Below, piece after piece: positions 8,964 through 19,156 of a DNA stretch of 64,000 nt (its first letter is position 1; every line of letters starts with the position of its first letter). This DNA is from Verrucomicrobiaceae bacterium. Lineage in GTDB: Bacteria > Verrucomicrobiota > Verrucomicrobiia > Verrucomicrobiales > Verrucomicrobiaceae. The notes under the pieces were generated by a model. That model had not been told where the DNA came from, ran no database searches, and worked only from the letters and a program-made list of their open reading frames with translations. The position numbers were made by a program, and so were the translations under genes. The stretch spans positions 38,354 to 102,353 of the forward strand of contig CANIBP010000014.1 of NCBI GenBank assembly GCA_947466075.1, written 5' to 3'.

Positions 8964-10658
8964 ATGACCGAACCTGAAGCCAGCACCGACAACCAGCCGC
9001 AGACAAACAGCGGACTGGTGGACCTTTCCGATCTGAAACTGATGCCGGCCTGGGTGGGCGAATTTGGCAAGGAAGAAAAGATCAAGCAGCGCTATGCCGA
9101 TGCCGAAGACCGCCCAAAACGTGGAGGTCGTGATGATCGTCGTGGCGGTGGCGGCTTTGGCGATCGAGGTCGCACTGGCGGCCCGCCACCACGTCGTGAT
9201 GGTCCTGGCGGCGGCGCACCTCCGCGTCGCGATGGCCCTAGTGGCTTCCGTCCGCGTGAAGGTGGCCCACCACGCCGTGATGGCGATGACCGCCGTGGTC
9301 CGCCACGTCGTTTTGGTGATCGTGATCGCAACGGCCCACCACAACGCGAGTGGGTGGAGATGCCACGCGACGTGCAGATCACGATTTTCCCAGAAGATAA
9401 GGCCGTCGATGCTCTCGCTGCGCATGTGCGCCAGACCGGTCATGCATTCAGCATGTTCGATGCCGCACGTCTTGTGCTCGCGGGTGGTGATCGCTTCATG
9501 GTGCGCTTCCGCTGTGCCGATGAGCGTGCCACGGGGTTGTTCAACGTGCCGGCGGACGGCAGCCTGTTCCTGACGCGTGATGAGGCCCTCACGCATGTGC
9601 TGCATAGCGCCGCGCAGGATGAATTTTATCGCGTCGAGGAAATCGAACTCGAAGCTCCGAAGGGCGAGTTCACCTCAGTGGCCGTGTGCGGCATGAGCGG
9701 CGAACTCATCGCCCCGCCGAGCCATCACAGCTACCAAACCGGCGTTATTCGTCTGCATCGCGAGCGTTTTTCCAATATGTCGATGGAGGACTTCAAACGT
9801 CGCATCCGTGTTGAGGCGAACCCCGAACTCGTCGCGAAGTGGAAGGAAAACATGAGCAAAGGCCGCCGATGGGTGTGCTTGAAAGGGGAAGTGCCGGAAG
9901 GCGGCGAACCGCTCGCGCTCAACTCCCGCGCTGACATGGAGGCGCATTTCCGCCGCACCTTTGGCAACGACGCTGTCATCGAAGTACGCGAGGCCACACT
10001 GCATGGCAACATCGACAAGCAGAAGCTTGCGCATGTGCTCTTCCTCATGCTGCGCCAGTCGGTGGATGCAGCGCGGAAGCATCTGTTTGAGATCTCGCAG
10101 AAGCTCGGTGCCGGTCTGGAACGTCGTGGCATGAAGCTCTTCAAGCGCCGTGCCGGCAAGCAGTTCGTTTGCCGCGTGAAGCCGAAGGCGATCGATGCTG
10201 GACTCATTTTTTCCGACCGCCTCACTCGTGTGGTGGAGCTGCTCAAAGCCAACCACGGCTTGCCATTGCAGAAGCTCGTGGAAGCCATCGTTCCGTCCCC
10301 TCCCAAGGATGAAGCTGCTGCACCCGATGCGCCGAAGCATCCCACCGAAGAACAGATCGCAGTCATCAAAGACATCCGCTGGCTCGCCAACGAAGGTTAC
10401 GTCATCGAATACAGCGACGGCATGATCTTCCTCGGCGTCCAAGGTGAAGCCGCCGCGAAGAAAGAAGCGCCTGCCGCAAAAGCTTCCGCTGATGCCGCTG
10501 CGCCTGCTGCCGAAGCATCGGCCGAACCAGTGGAAGCTGCTGCTGAGGAGCCTGACGTCGAGGAGTCCTCTGAGGAAGTGGTGGCCGAAGAACCGGTCGC
10601 TGATGTTGCCGAGGAGTCGCCAGTCGTTGCCACGGCAGATGAAGAAGGCGAAGACTGA
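8964..10658 (+). CDS. RG/RGG-rich protein with structured core and acidic tail, unknown function
   Basis: 564 residues from ATG 8964; upstream in-frame starts would overlap psd on the other strand. Layout: a short N-terminal segment (LKLMPAWVGEFGKEEK), a low-complexity Arg/Gly/Pro/Asp region at about residues 51-128 with repeated PPRRDG units, a folded core at about 130-480, and a tail from about 495 made of Ala/Glu/Val (EEPVADVAEE). RGG regions often bind RNA and acidic tails mimic nucleic acid, so an RNA-related role is a guess from composition. No family is recognised. It is followed after 3 bases by a secreted propeller gene. Confidence 0.85.
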   Translation: MTEPEASTDNQPQTNSGLVDLSDLKLMPAWVGEFGKEEKIKQRYADAEDRPKRGGRDDRRGGGGFGDRGRTGGPPPRRDGPGGGAPPRRDGPSGFRPREGGPPRRDGDDRRGPPRRFGDRDRNGPPQREWVEMPRDVQITIFPEDKAVDALAAHVRQTGHAFSMFDAARLVLAGGDRFMVRFRCADERATGLFNVPADGSLFLTRDEALTHVLHSAAQDEFYRVEEIELEAPKGEFTSVAVCGMSGELIAPPSHHSYQTGVIRLHRERFSNMSMEDFKRRIRVEANPELVAKWKENMSKGRRWVCLKGEVPEGGEPLALNSRADMEAHFRRTFGNDAVIEVREATLHGNIDKQKLAHVLFLMLRQSVDAARKHLFEISQKLGAGLERRGMKLFKRRAGKQFVCRVKPKAIDAGLIFSDRLTRVVELLKANHGLPLQKLVEAIVPSPPKDEAAAPDAPKHPTEEQIAVIKDIRWLANEGYVIEYSDGMIFLGVQGEAAAKKEAPAAKASADAAAPAAEASAEPVEAAAEEPDVEESSEEVVAEEPVADVAEESPVVATADEEGED

Positions 10659-10661
10659 TTT

Positions 10662-11558
10662 ATGAAGCCTGCAGCCATCTTTCTCGCCGTCGTATTCAGC
10701 GCTTGGTCAGCCACCAGTCTGTTTGCGGCACGGCCTATCCTCTGCTGTGATTATGGTGGCGGTCGTGTCACCATTCTCTCTGCCACGGGAGAGATTGAAT
10801 GGCAGGTGGAGGCCAAAAGTCCGCAGGATTGCTGGCAACTGCCGAATGGAAACATCCTCTTCGCCTATGTGGCTGGCGCCAAAGAGGTGACGCGTGATCA
10901 GAAAGTCGTCTGGGAATATAAGGCCCCCGAAAAAGTCGAGTGCCATGCCTGCCGGCCGCTGCCGGACGGCAACGTGCTCGTCGTCGAATGCGGCACCAGT
11001 CGTATCATTGAAGTCGATCGCGCGGGGGAAATCGCCAAGGAGATCAAACTCGTCACGAAGCCCGAGGTGAAGCTGCACAATCAGTTCCGCGGCACTCGCA
11101 AGACCGCTGACGGCCACTATCTCGTCTGTTTCAAAGGCGAGAGCAAAATCGTGGAGCTCGACAGCGAAGGCAAAGTGCTGCGCGAAGTTTCCGTCACCGG
11201 TGATCCGCATGAAGTGGTGCAACTGGCGAACAAAAACCTTCTCATCACATGCGGTGATGGTCACAAGGTCGTCGAGATCGATCCAGCGGGCAAAACGGTT
11301 TGGGAACTCAATGAAAACGACCTTCCAGGCAACACGCTGCGCCTCATGGCCGGTTGTCATCGCCTCCCGAATGGCAACACGATCTTCGCCAACTACCTCG
11401 GCCACGGCCACATTGGTGAGCAAGCGCAGTTTTTTGAGATCACGCCTGACAAGAAAGTCGTCTGGGCCTTCGAGGACAAAGGCCGCTTCAAGACCATCAA
11501 TCAGGTCATGGCGCTGGATGACAAAGGCGATGTCACCAAAGGCGAAGTGTTGCGCTGA
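10662..11558 (+). CDS. Secreted beta-propeller protein (PQQ/NHL-like)
   Basis: 298 residues with a signal peptide (MKPAAIFLAVVFSAWSATSLFA). Blades repeat the pattern LPDGNVLVVE.GTSRIIEVD and NGNTIFANYLG, typical of six- to seven-bladed propellers of the PQQ-repeat/arylsulfotransferase-like kind common in this phylum. No catalytic His/Arg pair can be assigned with confidence. It starts 3 bases after the RG-rich gene, so the two may be co-transcribed. Its last 58 bases overlap the end of folP on the opposite strand. Confidence 0.75.
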   Translation: MKPAAIFLAVVFSAWSATSLFAARPILCCDYGGGRVTILSATGEIEWQVEAKSPQDCWQLPNGNILFAYVAGAKEVTRDQKVVWEYKAPEKVECHACRPLPDGNVLVVECGTSRIIEVDRAGEIAKEIKLVTKPEVKLHNQFRGTRKTADGHYLVCFKGESKIVELDSEGKVLREVSVTGDPHEVVQLANKNLLITCGDGHKVVEIDPAGKTVWELNENDLPGNTLRLMAGCHRLPNGNTIFANYLGHGHIGEQAQFFEITPDKKVVWAFEDKGRFKTINQVMALDDKGDVTKGEVLR

Positions 11559-12385
11559 ACGGCCCACAGCATCTTCACCGTCTGCACAGCCGCTTTGACG
11601 TGGTGAACGCGGAAAAGGTGCGCGCCGCGTGTCATGCCCGCAGCAATGCAGGCGACGGTGCCGGCATCGCGTTCGAGCGCGGGGATGCCCAGTACGTCGC
11701 CAATCACCGTTTTACGTGAAACGGGCAGCAAGATCGGCCGGTCGAAGCGATGCAGCGCTCGCAGATGCCGATAGATCGCCAGATTGTCATCACGCTGCTT
11801 CGCGAAGTCGATGCCGGGGTCGATCAGGATGTTTTTGTAAGGCAGACCGGCGCTTTCGGCGAGTTCGAGCTTCTGCGTGAAGAAATCGACGAGCGTTTCG
11901 ATCACGTTTGGATACTGCACATGCGTGTGCGGCACCTTAGGCTGGCCGACGCTGTGCATGATGAGCAGGCTGGCATTATGTTCAGCGCAAAGCCGCGCAT
12001 TCGTCGCATCTGGCAGCGCGCTGAGGTCATTGATGATGTCCCCGCCATGCGGCAAGACAGCGGCGATGACTTCACTGCGCCAGGTGTTGATGGAAAGAAG
12101 CGGCGCATTGAAATTCGCATGCAGTACGGGCCATTGCGCGATGAAGGGCAGCAGCCGGGCGATTTCCTCTTCCACTGAGATCGGTCCGCGATTCGTGCGC
12201 GCACTTTCAGCACCGATGTCGATGATATCCGCACCATCCAGAAGCTGCTGCTTCGCCTGAGCCAGCGCCAGCGTCGGATCGAGCGTGCCGTCGCCACAAA
12301 ACGAGTCGTCGTTGATGTTCACGATGCCCATGACCATCGGGCGGCGTGGAAACTCGATGCGATGCTGTCGGGCGTGCCAGATCAT
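11501..12385 (-). CDS. folP: Dihydropteroate synthase
   Basis: Start at 12385 chosen because its ATG overlaps the stop of the upstream gene in an ATGA; an in-frame ATG 9 bases earlier is possible. The TIM-barrel signatures are present but diverged: GIVNINDDSF (usually GI.N.TPDSF), IDIGAESARTNRGP (usually D.GGESTRPG), INDLSALPD and LIDPGIDFAKQRDDN, then LPVSRKTVIGDVLG and the C-terminal GAHLFRVHHV. It condenses dihydropterin pyrophosphate with p-aminobenzoate in folate synthesis. The C terminus has a Ser/Thr-rich extension that lies antisense to the propeller gene. Confidence 0.9.
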   Translation of the reverse strand: MIWHARQHRIEFPRRPMVMGIVNINDDSFCGDGTLDPTLALAQAKQQLLDGADIIDIGAESARTNRGPISVEEEIARLLPFIAQWPVLHANFNAPLLSINTWRSEVIAAVLPHGGDIINDLSALPDATNARLCAEHNASLLIMHSVGQPKVPHTHVQYPNVIETLVDFFTQKLELAESAGLPYKNILIDPGIDFAKQRDDNLAIYRHLRALHRFDRPILLPVSRKTVIGDVLGIPALERDAGTVACIAAGMTRGAHLFRVHHVKAAVQTVKMLWAVQRNTSPLVTSPLSSSAMT

Positions 12386-13194
12386 AGTGGCCACGTCTCC
12401 GGCAGCGGCACTACTTTGCGCTGGCGCTTCACAAACCGCACGGTGGTCGTGTAACCAACACTGCGGACGAGATCGAGCGCTTGGTTGAAGTCCACGCCGA
12501 CATCGGTGGGCACGTGGGCGTCGGAATTGATCACGATGGGCACCTTGGCGCTGAAGGCCATCTCCAGCATCTCGCGGGCGGGATAGATTTCGCGTACGTC
12601 CTTGCGCAGACCAGCGGTGCTGACTTCGAGGATGCCGTTGGTATCGACGAGGGCCTGGATCACCGGCGAGTAGTAGGGACGTAGATCACCCGCAGGGCGC
12701 AGGGCGAAGCGTTTGGCGAGATCGGGGTGCGCATGGAAGTCGAACTGCCTTGTGCGAATCATCTGCTCATAGAGTTTCCAATACATGCCCCACATGTGTT
12801 CGATGTCCGAGGCGGTCTTCCAGCGCGAGACGTGCTTCGGATCGTCCACCGCGATGCCGTCATGGATGTAATGCACGCTGCCAATGAGGTAATCCCACTC
12901 CGCCATGCCTGCGGTCTCGTCGATCCACTTCTCGCGGCCTTCGAGGTGGTCGCATTCGAGGGCGAGACGAATCGGAAAGTCCGGCAGCGCCTCGCGGGCC
13001 TCGTTCACCAGTTCAAAGTAGCGCGGCAAGTCGGACAGCGGCATGCGCCAGTCATCAAAGTGCTGTGGCATCGGGTTGTGATCCGACAGGCCGATCTCCG
13101 CAAGACCGATGCTCTGTGCATGCCGTGCGTAATCGACCGGATTCCCCTCGGCATGCAGGCAAAGCGGTGTGTGTGTGTGGTAATCGGTGAGCAT
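12382..13194 (-). CDS. PHP-domain phosphatase, histidinol-phosphatase HisJ/HisK-like
   Basis: About 270 residues from ATG 13194, which directly begins the PHP motif TDYHTHTPLCLHAEG. Further metal ligands: GLSDHNP, LECDHLEG, GSVHYI, DFHAHPDL and NSDAHVPTDVG. This order fits the trinuclear metal site of HisK-type histidinol-phosphate phosphatases. Its stop overlaps the folP start by 4 bases. It is divergent from the gph-like gene. Generic PHP phosphoesterase activity is the alternative. Confidence 0.82.
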   Translation of the reverse strand: MLTDYHTHTPLCLHAEGNPVDYARHAQSIGLAEIGLSDHNPMPQHFDDWRMPLSDLPRYFELVNEAREALPDFPIRLALECDHLEGREKWIDETAGMAEWDYLIGSVHYIHDGIAVDDPKHVSRWKTASDIEHMWGMYWKLYEQMIRTRQFDFHAHPDLAKRFALRPAGDLRPYYSPVIQALVDTNGILEVSTAGLRKDVREIYPAREMLEMAFSAKVPIVINSDAHVPTDVGVDFNQALDLVRSVGYTTTVRFVKRQRKVVPLPETWPL

Positions 13195-13261
13195 GGGGCT
13201 TTTTCGCAGCATTGAGCGCTCTGGCAAGTTGATCGCGCTGCATTTCACGGCATGGGAAAGC

Positions 13262-13921
13262 ATGCCCACACTGAAAGCCTTCATTTTTGATCTCGACGGC
13301 ACTTTGATCGACTCGCTCGCGGACATCGCGGAGTCGATCAACCGCATGCTGGATGCGCGGGGTTATCCGCGCTGTGAGCAGGAGGTGTTCAAACAGATGG
13401 TGGGCGATGGCATGGAGAAACTCGTCGAGCGGGCGCTGCCAGAACACGCGAGAAGTGAAGAGCTGATCAAAATTTGCGTGGAGGAGTATCGCGCGCATTA
13501 CGACACGCTGTGGAATGCGCAGACGCGGCCTTATGACGGCATCGTGGCGATGCTGGCAGAGCTGAAGGGTAGGGGATTAAAGCTGGGCGTGATCTCGAAC
13601 AAGGCGCATCGCTTCACTGTGCCGATGACGGAGCATTTTTTTGGCACGGCGGTGTTTGACCATATTTTGGGCCAGCGTGCCGAGGTGCAGCGCAAGCCGG
13701 ATGCGGCGGGTGCGCATGAGATGGCGGCGATTTTGGGCCTGCAGACGAATGAAATGGCCTATGTGGGTGATTCGGGCATCGACATGGAGTTTGCGAAGAA
13801 TAGCAGTATGCAGGCCATCGGTGTGCGTTGGGGCTTTCGCAGCGAAGCGGAGCTCAAGGAGTGCGGCGCGGACGTGCTCATTTCGCACCCGGCGGAATTG
13901 TTCGATCTTCAGAGAAAATAA
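13262..13921 (+). CDS. HAD hydrolase, phosphoglycolate phosphatase-like
   Basis: About 219 residues from ATG 13262, which begins just before the HAD motif I FDLDGTLIDS; a GTG at 13187 would extend back into the divergent gene. Motif II is GVISNK, motif III is the Lys in QRKPD, and motif IV is YVGDSGIDMEFAK. The alpha-helical cap lies at about residues 15-85. The family fits Gph-type phosphatases that remove 2-phosphoglycolate, but HAD substrate ranges are wide. Confidence 0.85.
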   Translation: MPTLKAFIFDLDGTLIDSLADIAESINRMLDARGYPRCEQEVFKQMVGDGMEKLVERALPEHARSEELIKICVEEYRAHYDTLWNAQTRPYDGIVAMLAELKGRGLKLGVISNKAHRFTVPMTEHFFGTAVFDHILGQRAEVQRKPDAAGAHEMAAILGLQTNEMAYVGDSGIDMEFAKNSSMQAIGVRWGFRSEAELKECGADVLISHPAELFDLQRK

Positions 13922-13936
13922 TGTTCCACCGATAAC

Positions 13937-13965
13937 TTGAGAGCGGGAAATAGGGCCATTAGTAT
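13937..13965 (+). promoter_or_regulatory. Sigma-70-type promoter for the L,D-transpeptidase gene
   Basis: TTGAGA, a 17-base spacer, then TAGTAT. The -10 box ends 10 bases before the GTG at 13975, so transcription would start almost at the start codon. Confidence 0.55.
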
Positions 13966-13974
13966 CGGCCCGCT

Positions 13975-14859
13975 GTGAAATTCAAATCCCCCCTATCCTT
14001 GATGCGTGCCATTCTCGTTCTCGGCACGGTGTTGCTGGCCTCCTGCCAGTTGTTCCGCAAAAAGCCACCAGCTCCGCCGCCGGAGCCTGTGAAGGCTGAA
14101 TGGAAATACCCCGGTGAATGGACGGGCGGCAGCAAGGCCATCACGAGCATGGTGATCAATGTGGATGCGCAGCGTGCCATGCTGTACCACGGTGATGAAG
14201 TGGTCGGCTGGACCTATGTGGCCAGTGGCATTCCTAGCTTCCCGACACCAACAGGCAGTTTCAAGGTGCTGGAGAAGATCAAAGACAAAGTCTCCAACTT
14301 GTATGGCAAGGGCTTCGATGCGGCCGGCAAGCTGGTAAACTCAGACTTCAAGCAGGGTAGAGATCTGCTGCCTGAGGGTGGACGTTTCGAAGCAGCGAAG
14401 ATGACTTACTTCATGCGTCTGACGGGTGATGGCGTGGGCATGCACATTGGCCCGATTCCGAAGCCTGGCCGCCGCGCCTCGCATGGCTGCATACGACTGC
14501 CTTCGAAGATGGCACCGATCTTGTTTGAGCACACCTCGGTTGGCACTCCGGTGACGATCACCGGCAGCGGCCCGGAATATGCGACCTACCTCAAGCAGTC
14601 CGCTGAAAAGGCGAAAGCGAATGCTGCCAAACTGGCCGCATCCAAGAAGAAAGCGGAAGAGGCTGCTGCACAGGCCGCTGCGGCGACGACTCTCGCTCCT
14701 GATGATCCGAACGGCCCGAAAGGTGGCGTAGTGCCGTCTGCGGGTACCACGCCGGCCCCCACGCCGCCACCGCTTGGTGCGCCTCCGGGAACGCCAGCCA
14801 CACCGCCGGAAGAAGTGAAGCCTGCGACACCGGCGAATCCACCTCCGGCGAACAATTGA
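13975..14859 (+). CDS. Lipoprotein L,D-transpeptidase (YkuD family)
   Basis: 294 residues from GTG 13975, favoured because the promoter places the transcript start at about this base; ATG 14002 is the alternative. The signal ends in the lipobox LLASC, predicting lipidation. The YkuD catalytic motif is SHGCIRLP at about residue 163-170, preceded by MHIGPIP. It should form 3-3 cross-links in peptidoglycan or attach proteins to it, in the periplasm. After the catalytic domain come a Lys/Ala coiled segment and a Pro/Thr/Ala-rich tail of about 60 residues that may span or bind the wall. Confidence 0.9.
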   Translation: MKFKSPLSLMRAILVLGTVLLASCQLFRKKPPAPPPEPVKAEWKYPGEWTGGSKAITSMVINVDAQRAMLYHGDEVVGWTYVASGIPSFPTPTGSFKVLEKIKDKVSNLYGKGFDAAGKLVNSDFKQGRDLLPEGGRFEAAKMTYFMRLTGDGVGMHIGPIPKPGRRASHGCIRLPSKMAPILFEHTSVGTPVTITGSGPEYATYLKQSAEKAKANAAKLAASKKKAEEAAAQAAAATTLAPDDPNGPKGGVVPSAGTTPAPTPPPLGAPPGTPATPPEEVKPATPANPPPANN

Positions 14860-14872
14860 TTCATCAACCATG

Positions 14873-14900
14873 AAGGCGGGCAGCAATGCCCGCCTTTTTT
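14873..14900 (+). terminator. Rho-independent terminator of the L,D-transpeptidase gene
   Basis: A GGCGGGC stem (75-81 of 148xx) pairs with GCCCGCC across a 6-base loop, followed by six T. Confidence 0.85.
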
Positions 14901-15049
14901 ATGACCATGTTGCCGCAAGGTTAATTGTGGTGCCATCGGGCGATATCAGCAGTGTTGATCGCGGATCCTTTGCCCGAAGGCTATGACTAGCGCTTAATCG
15001 AGCTGGACCTGCCTATCGCGCACTCGGTAAGAATGGTGAATACCTGAAG

Positions 15050-15086
15050 CAAAAAACGGCAAGCGACCGGTGAGATCGCTTGCCGT
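15050..15086 (-). terminator. Rho-independent terminator of the tgt-yajC-secDF unit
   Basis: On the minus strand ACGGCAAGCGA pairs with TCGCTTGCCGT over a 9-base loop and is followed by a T run. It lies 17 bases after the secDF stop. The 150 bases between this and the previous terminator hold nothing recognisable. Confidence 0.88.
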
Positions 15087-15102
15087 CGTTGAAGCTTTCG
15101 GG

Positions 15103-17523
15103 TTACACCTTGCTACCGGCAGCGGCTGCCGCAGCGATGGCTTGCTGAGCCTTCATTTGCTCAAGCTGGGCGTCCAACACTTGGCGCTTGAGGCTGGTGC
15201 CGGTCTTCTTCGCATACCACAGGACGAGTGGGGAGGCGATGAAGATGGAGGAGTAGGTGCCGAGTAGCACACCGATGGTGATCGGCATGGCGAACTCGAG
15301 CATGGCCGGATTGCCGAGGAAGAGCAGCACAATCATTGGGGCGAGTGCCGTGGGGCCGGTAAGGAGTGTGCGGGAGAGAGTTTTGCAAATGGCCTCGTTC
15401 ATCATGTCACGCATGCTGCCGCCAGTGCCCTTCTGGATCGTTTCGCGGATACGGTCGAAGACGACGATGGTATCGTTGATGGAGTAACCGGCGATGGTAA
15501 GCAGCGCACCGACGTGGATAATGCTGAGTTCCTGACCAAAAAGCACGCACAGTCCTGGAACCATGAGCACGTCATGGAACAAGGCGATGATGGCACCAAG
15601 GGCGAAGGCGAACTCATAGCGCATCATCAGATACAGGAAGATCGCGATCAGGGCGGCGAACATGGCCCAGCAGGACTGCTTGGCGAGTTCGGAGCCGATC
15701 ACGGAGCCGACGGTGGCGATGCTGGTGCCGAGAACGGTGTCGCTCTTCCACTTGCCGCCGATGGCGTTTTGGAGCACCGGGCCGCTTTTTTCCTCGCAAC
15801 GGATGCTCAGATTGAGCGCACCAGTGGCGTCGCTTTTGCGCTGGATGTAGTAGCTGCCGATATCCTTGCCGTCCGGCTGCTTGAGACCTTTGAACAGGGC
15901 GTCGAACTCGGCGTCGGCGATATCCTTGCCTTTGGTCAGGGTCACATCCACACGGCTGCCACCGCGGAAGTCGATGCCGAACCCGGCACCGCCTCTGTAG
16001 GCGAGTGTGCCAAAGGAGATCGCGGTGACGACGAGCGAGGCGATGATGAACTTCGGAGCCGAGGACAGGATGTCGAAGATCTTGTCGGGGATGATTTTGG
16101 TCGTGTGAATCTTGTGCAGGATGTTCTTGTCCACCACCCACATGAAAATCACGCGGGTAACGATCAAGGCGCCGATCATCGAGGAAATCAGACCAATCAT
16201 GAGCGTGACGGCGAAACCTTTGACCAGACCGCCGGAGATGACGAACAGGATGAGCGCGGAGATGAGTGTGGTGATGTTCGAGTCGGCGATGGCGGAGAAG
16301 GCCTTTTCATAGGCGGCCTCCAGTGCGGCACCGAGCGTCTTGCCCGCCTCCATTTCCTCACGCAAACGTTCATAGATGAGCACGTTCGCATCCACAGCCA
16401 TGCCGATGGTCAGCACGACACCAGCGATACCCGGCATGGTCAGCGTGAAGCCGAACAAGGCCATGGAACCGAACAGAATAGCGATGTTGATGACGAGACC
16501 GATGATCGCCACGATGCCGGCGAGGCGGTAGATGAACAGCATGAAGCAGGTGGTGATGATGAGTGCGGCAATGCCGATCCACTTGCCCTGATCAATCGAG
16601 GACTGGCCGTAGGCGGAGGACACCGAGCTTTCGGCGAGAATTTTCATCGGGTTCTGCAAGGGATTGCTCAGCAAAGTGGCCAATGTGTCGGCCTCCTGCT
16701 GGCTGAAACCCTTGCCGCCACCGCCGGAGATTTCCGCCCTGCCGCCAAACTGCTTGGCGTTGAGTTGTGGTGCGGAGTGAATTCTGCCGTCCACGATGAT
16801 GGCCATTTTGTTGCGGAAATGTACCGCCGCCAGATCGTCAAAGAGCTTGGCACCCTCGCTGTCGAATTGAAGCGCCACCTTGTTGCCTTCGGCATCGACC
16901 GTGCGGAAGGCTTTGGAAACGTACTTGCCCTCGATCTCCGCGGTGTCACGGACGAGTTCGGATTTGGAAATGACCGTGCCGTCTTTGGCAGTGATGGGAT
17001 CGCTGTAGTCCATCTCGACCCAGCCGGGTTCTTTGATGCCGCCACGGGCCTTGATCTGTTCCAGCTTCGAAGCGCTGTCGGGATGCACCCGGCGGAACTC
17101 GAGGTGCGCCACGGTCTGGATGGTGTCGCGCACTCCTTTGATCTCTTCTTCGGTGATGCCGGGCATTTGGATCACGATGCGGTCTGCGCCTTCTGGCTGC
17201 ATGGTGAGATCTTTCTGACCATCAGGATTCAGACGTTTTTCAAGAATCGCGATCGCCTGCTGCACATCGCTGCTGGTGACCAGTTTGGGCGTGCCGTCGT
17301 CATTCTTACCGGGAGCGAGTTGTACGATGAATTCACTGCCGCCCTGAAGGTCGATGCCGAGCTGAAGGCCCATCGTTTTCGCGGTGTAGATGGCCGAGAA
17401 GGCAGTGAGTGCGACGAGCAGCGTGCCGATCCAGCGCTTGGTCTTATGAACGGCGGTGCCGATATAGACCAGCAGCATCAACAGGATGGAGGCACCGACG
17501 AGGAAGGTGGCGAAGGGATTCAT
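15103..17523 (-). CDS. secDF: Protein translocase SecDF (fused SecD and SecF)
   Basis: 806 residues. The SecD half starts with one membrane helix, then GLQLGIDLQGGSEFIVQL and the large periplasmic P1 domain (about residues 45-300), then five helices with the conserved GMAVDANVLIYERLREE. The SecF half begins at about residue 470; it has FGIDFRGGSRVDV and SINDTIVVFDRIRE, the conserved Asp/Arg segment used in proton coupling. It pulls secreted proteins across the membrane with SecYEG using the proton gradient. The fusion is a single frame with no internal stop. It follows yajC on the same strand and ends at a clear terminator. Confidence 0.96.
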   Translation of the reverse strand: MNPFATFLVGASILLMLLVYIGTAVHKTKRWIGTLLVALTAFSAIYTAKTMGLQLGIDLQGGSEFIVQLAPGKNDDGTPKLVTSSDVQQAIAILEKRLNPDGQKDLTMQPEGADRIVIQMPGITEEEIKGVRDTIQTVAHLEFRRVHPDSASKLEQIKARGGIKEPGWVEMDYSDPITAKDGTVISKSELVRDTAEIEGKYVSKAFRTVDAEGNKVALQFDSEGAKLFDDLAAVHFRNKMAIIVDGRIHSAPQLNAKQFGGRAEISGGGGKGFSQQEADTLATLLSNPLQNPMKILAESSVSSAYGQSSIDQGKWIGIAALIITTCFMLFIYRLAGIVAIIGLVINIAILFGSMALFGFTLTMPGIAGVVLTIGMAVDANVLIYERLREEMEAGKTLGAALEAAYEKAFSAIADSNITTLISALILFVISGGLVKGFAVTLMIGLISSMIGALIVTRVIFMWVVDKNILHKIHTTKIIPDKIFDILSSAPKFIIASLVVTAISFGTLAYRGGAGFGIDFRGGSRVDVTLTKGKDIADAEFDALFKGLKQPDGKDIGSYYIQRKSDATGALNLSIRCEEKSGPVLQNAIGGKWKSDTVLGTSIATVGSVIGSELAKQSCWAMFAALIAIFLYLMMRYEFAFALGAIIALFHDVLMVPGLCVLFGQELSIIHVGALLTIAGYSINDTIVVFDRIRETIQKGTGGSMRDMMNEAICKTLSRTLLTGPTALAPMIVLLFLGNPAMLEFAMPITIGVLLGTYSSIFIASPLVLWYAKKTGTSLKRQVLDAQLEQMKAQQAIAAAAAAGSKV

Positions 17524-17565
17524 GAACAGGTTGGCAGGGGGTTGGGGAAATTAGGCGGATTTAGC

Positions 17566-19146
<1,581 letters not shown>

Positions 19147-19156
19147 CGCCGCCCTT

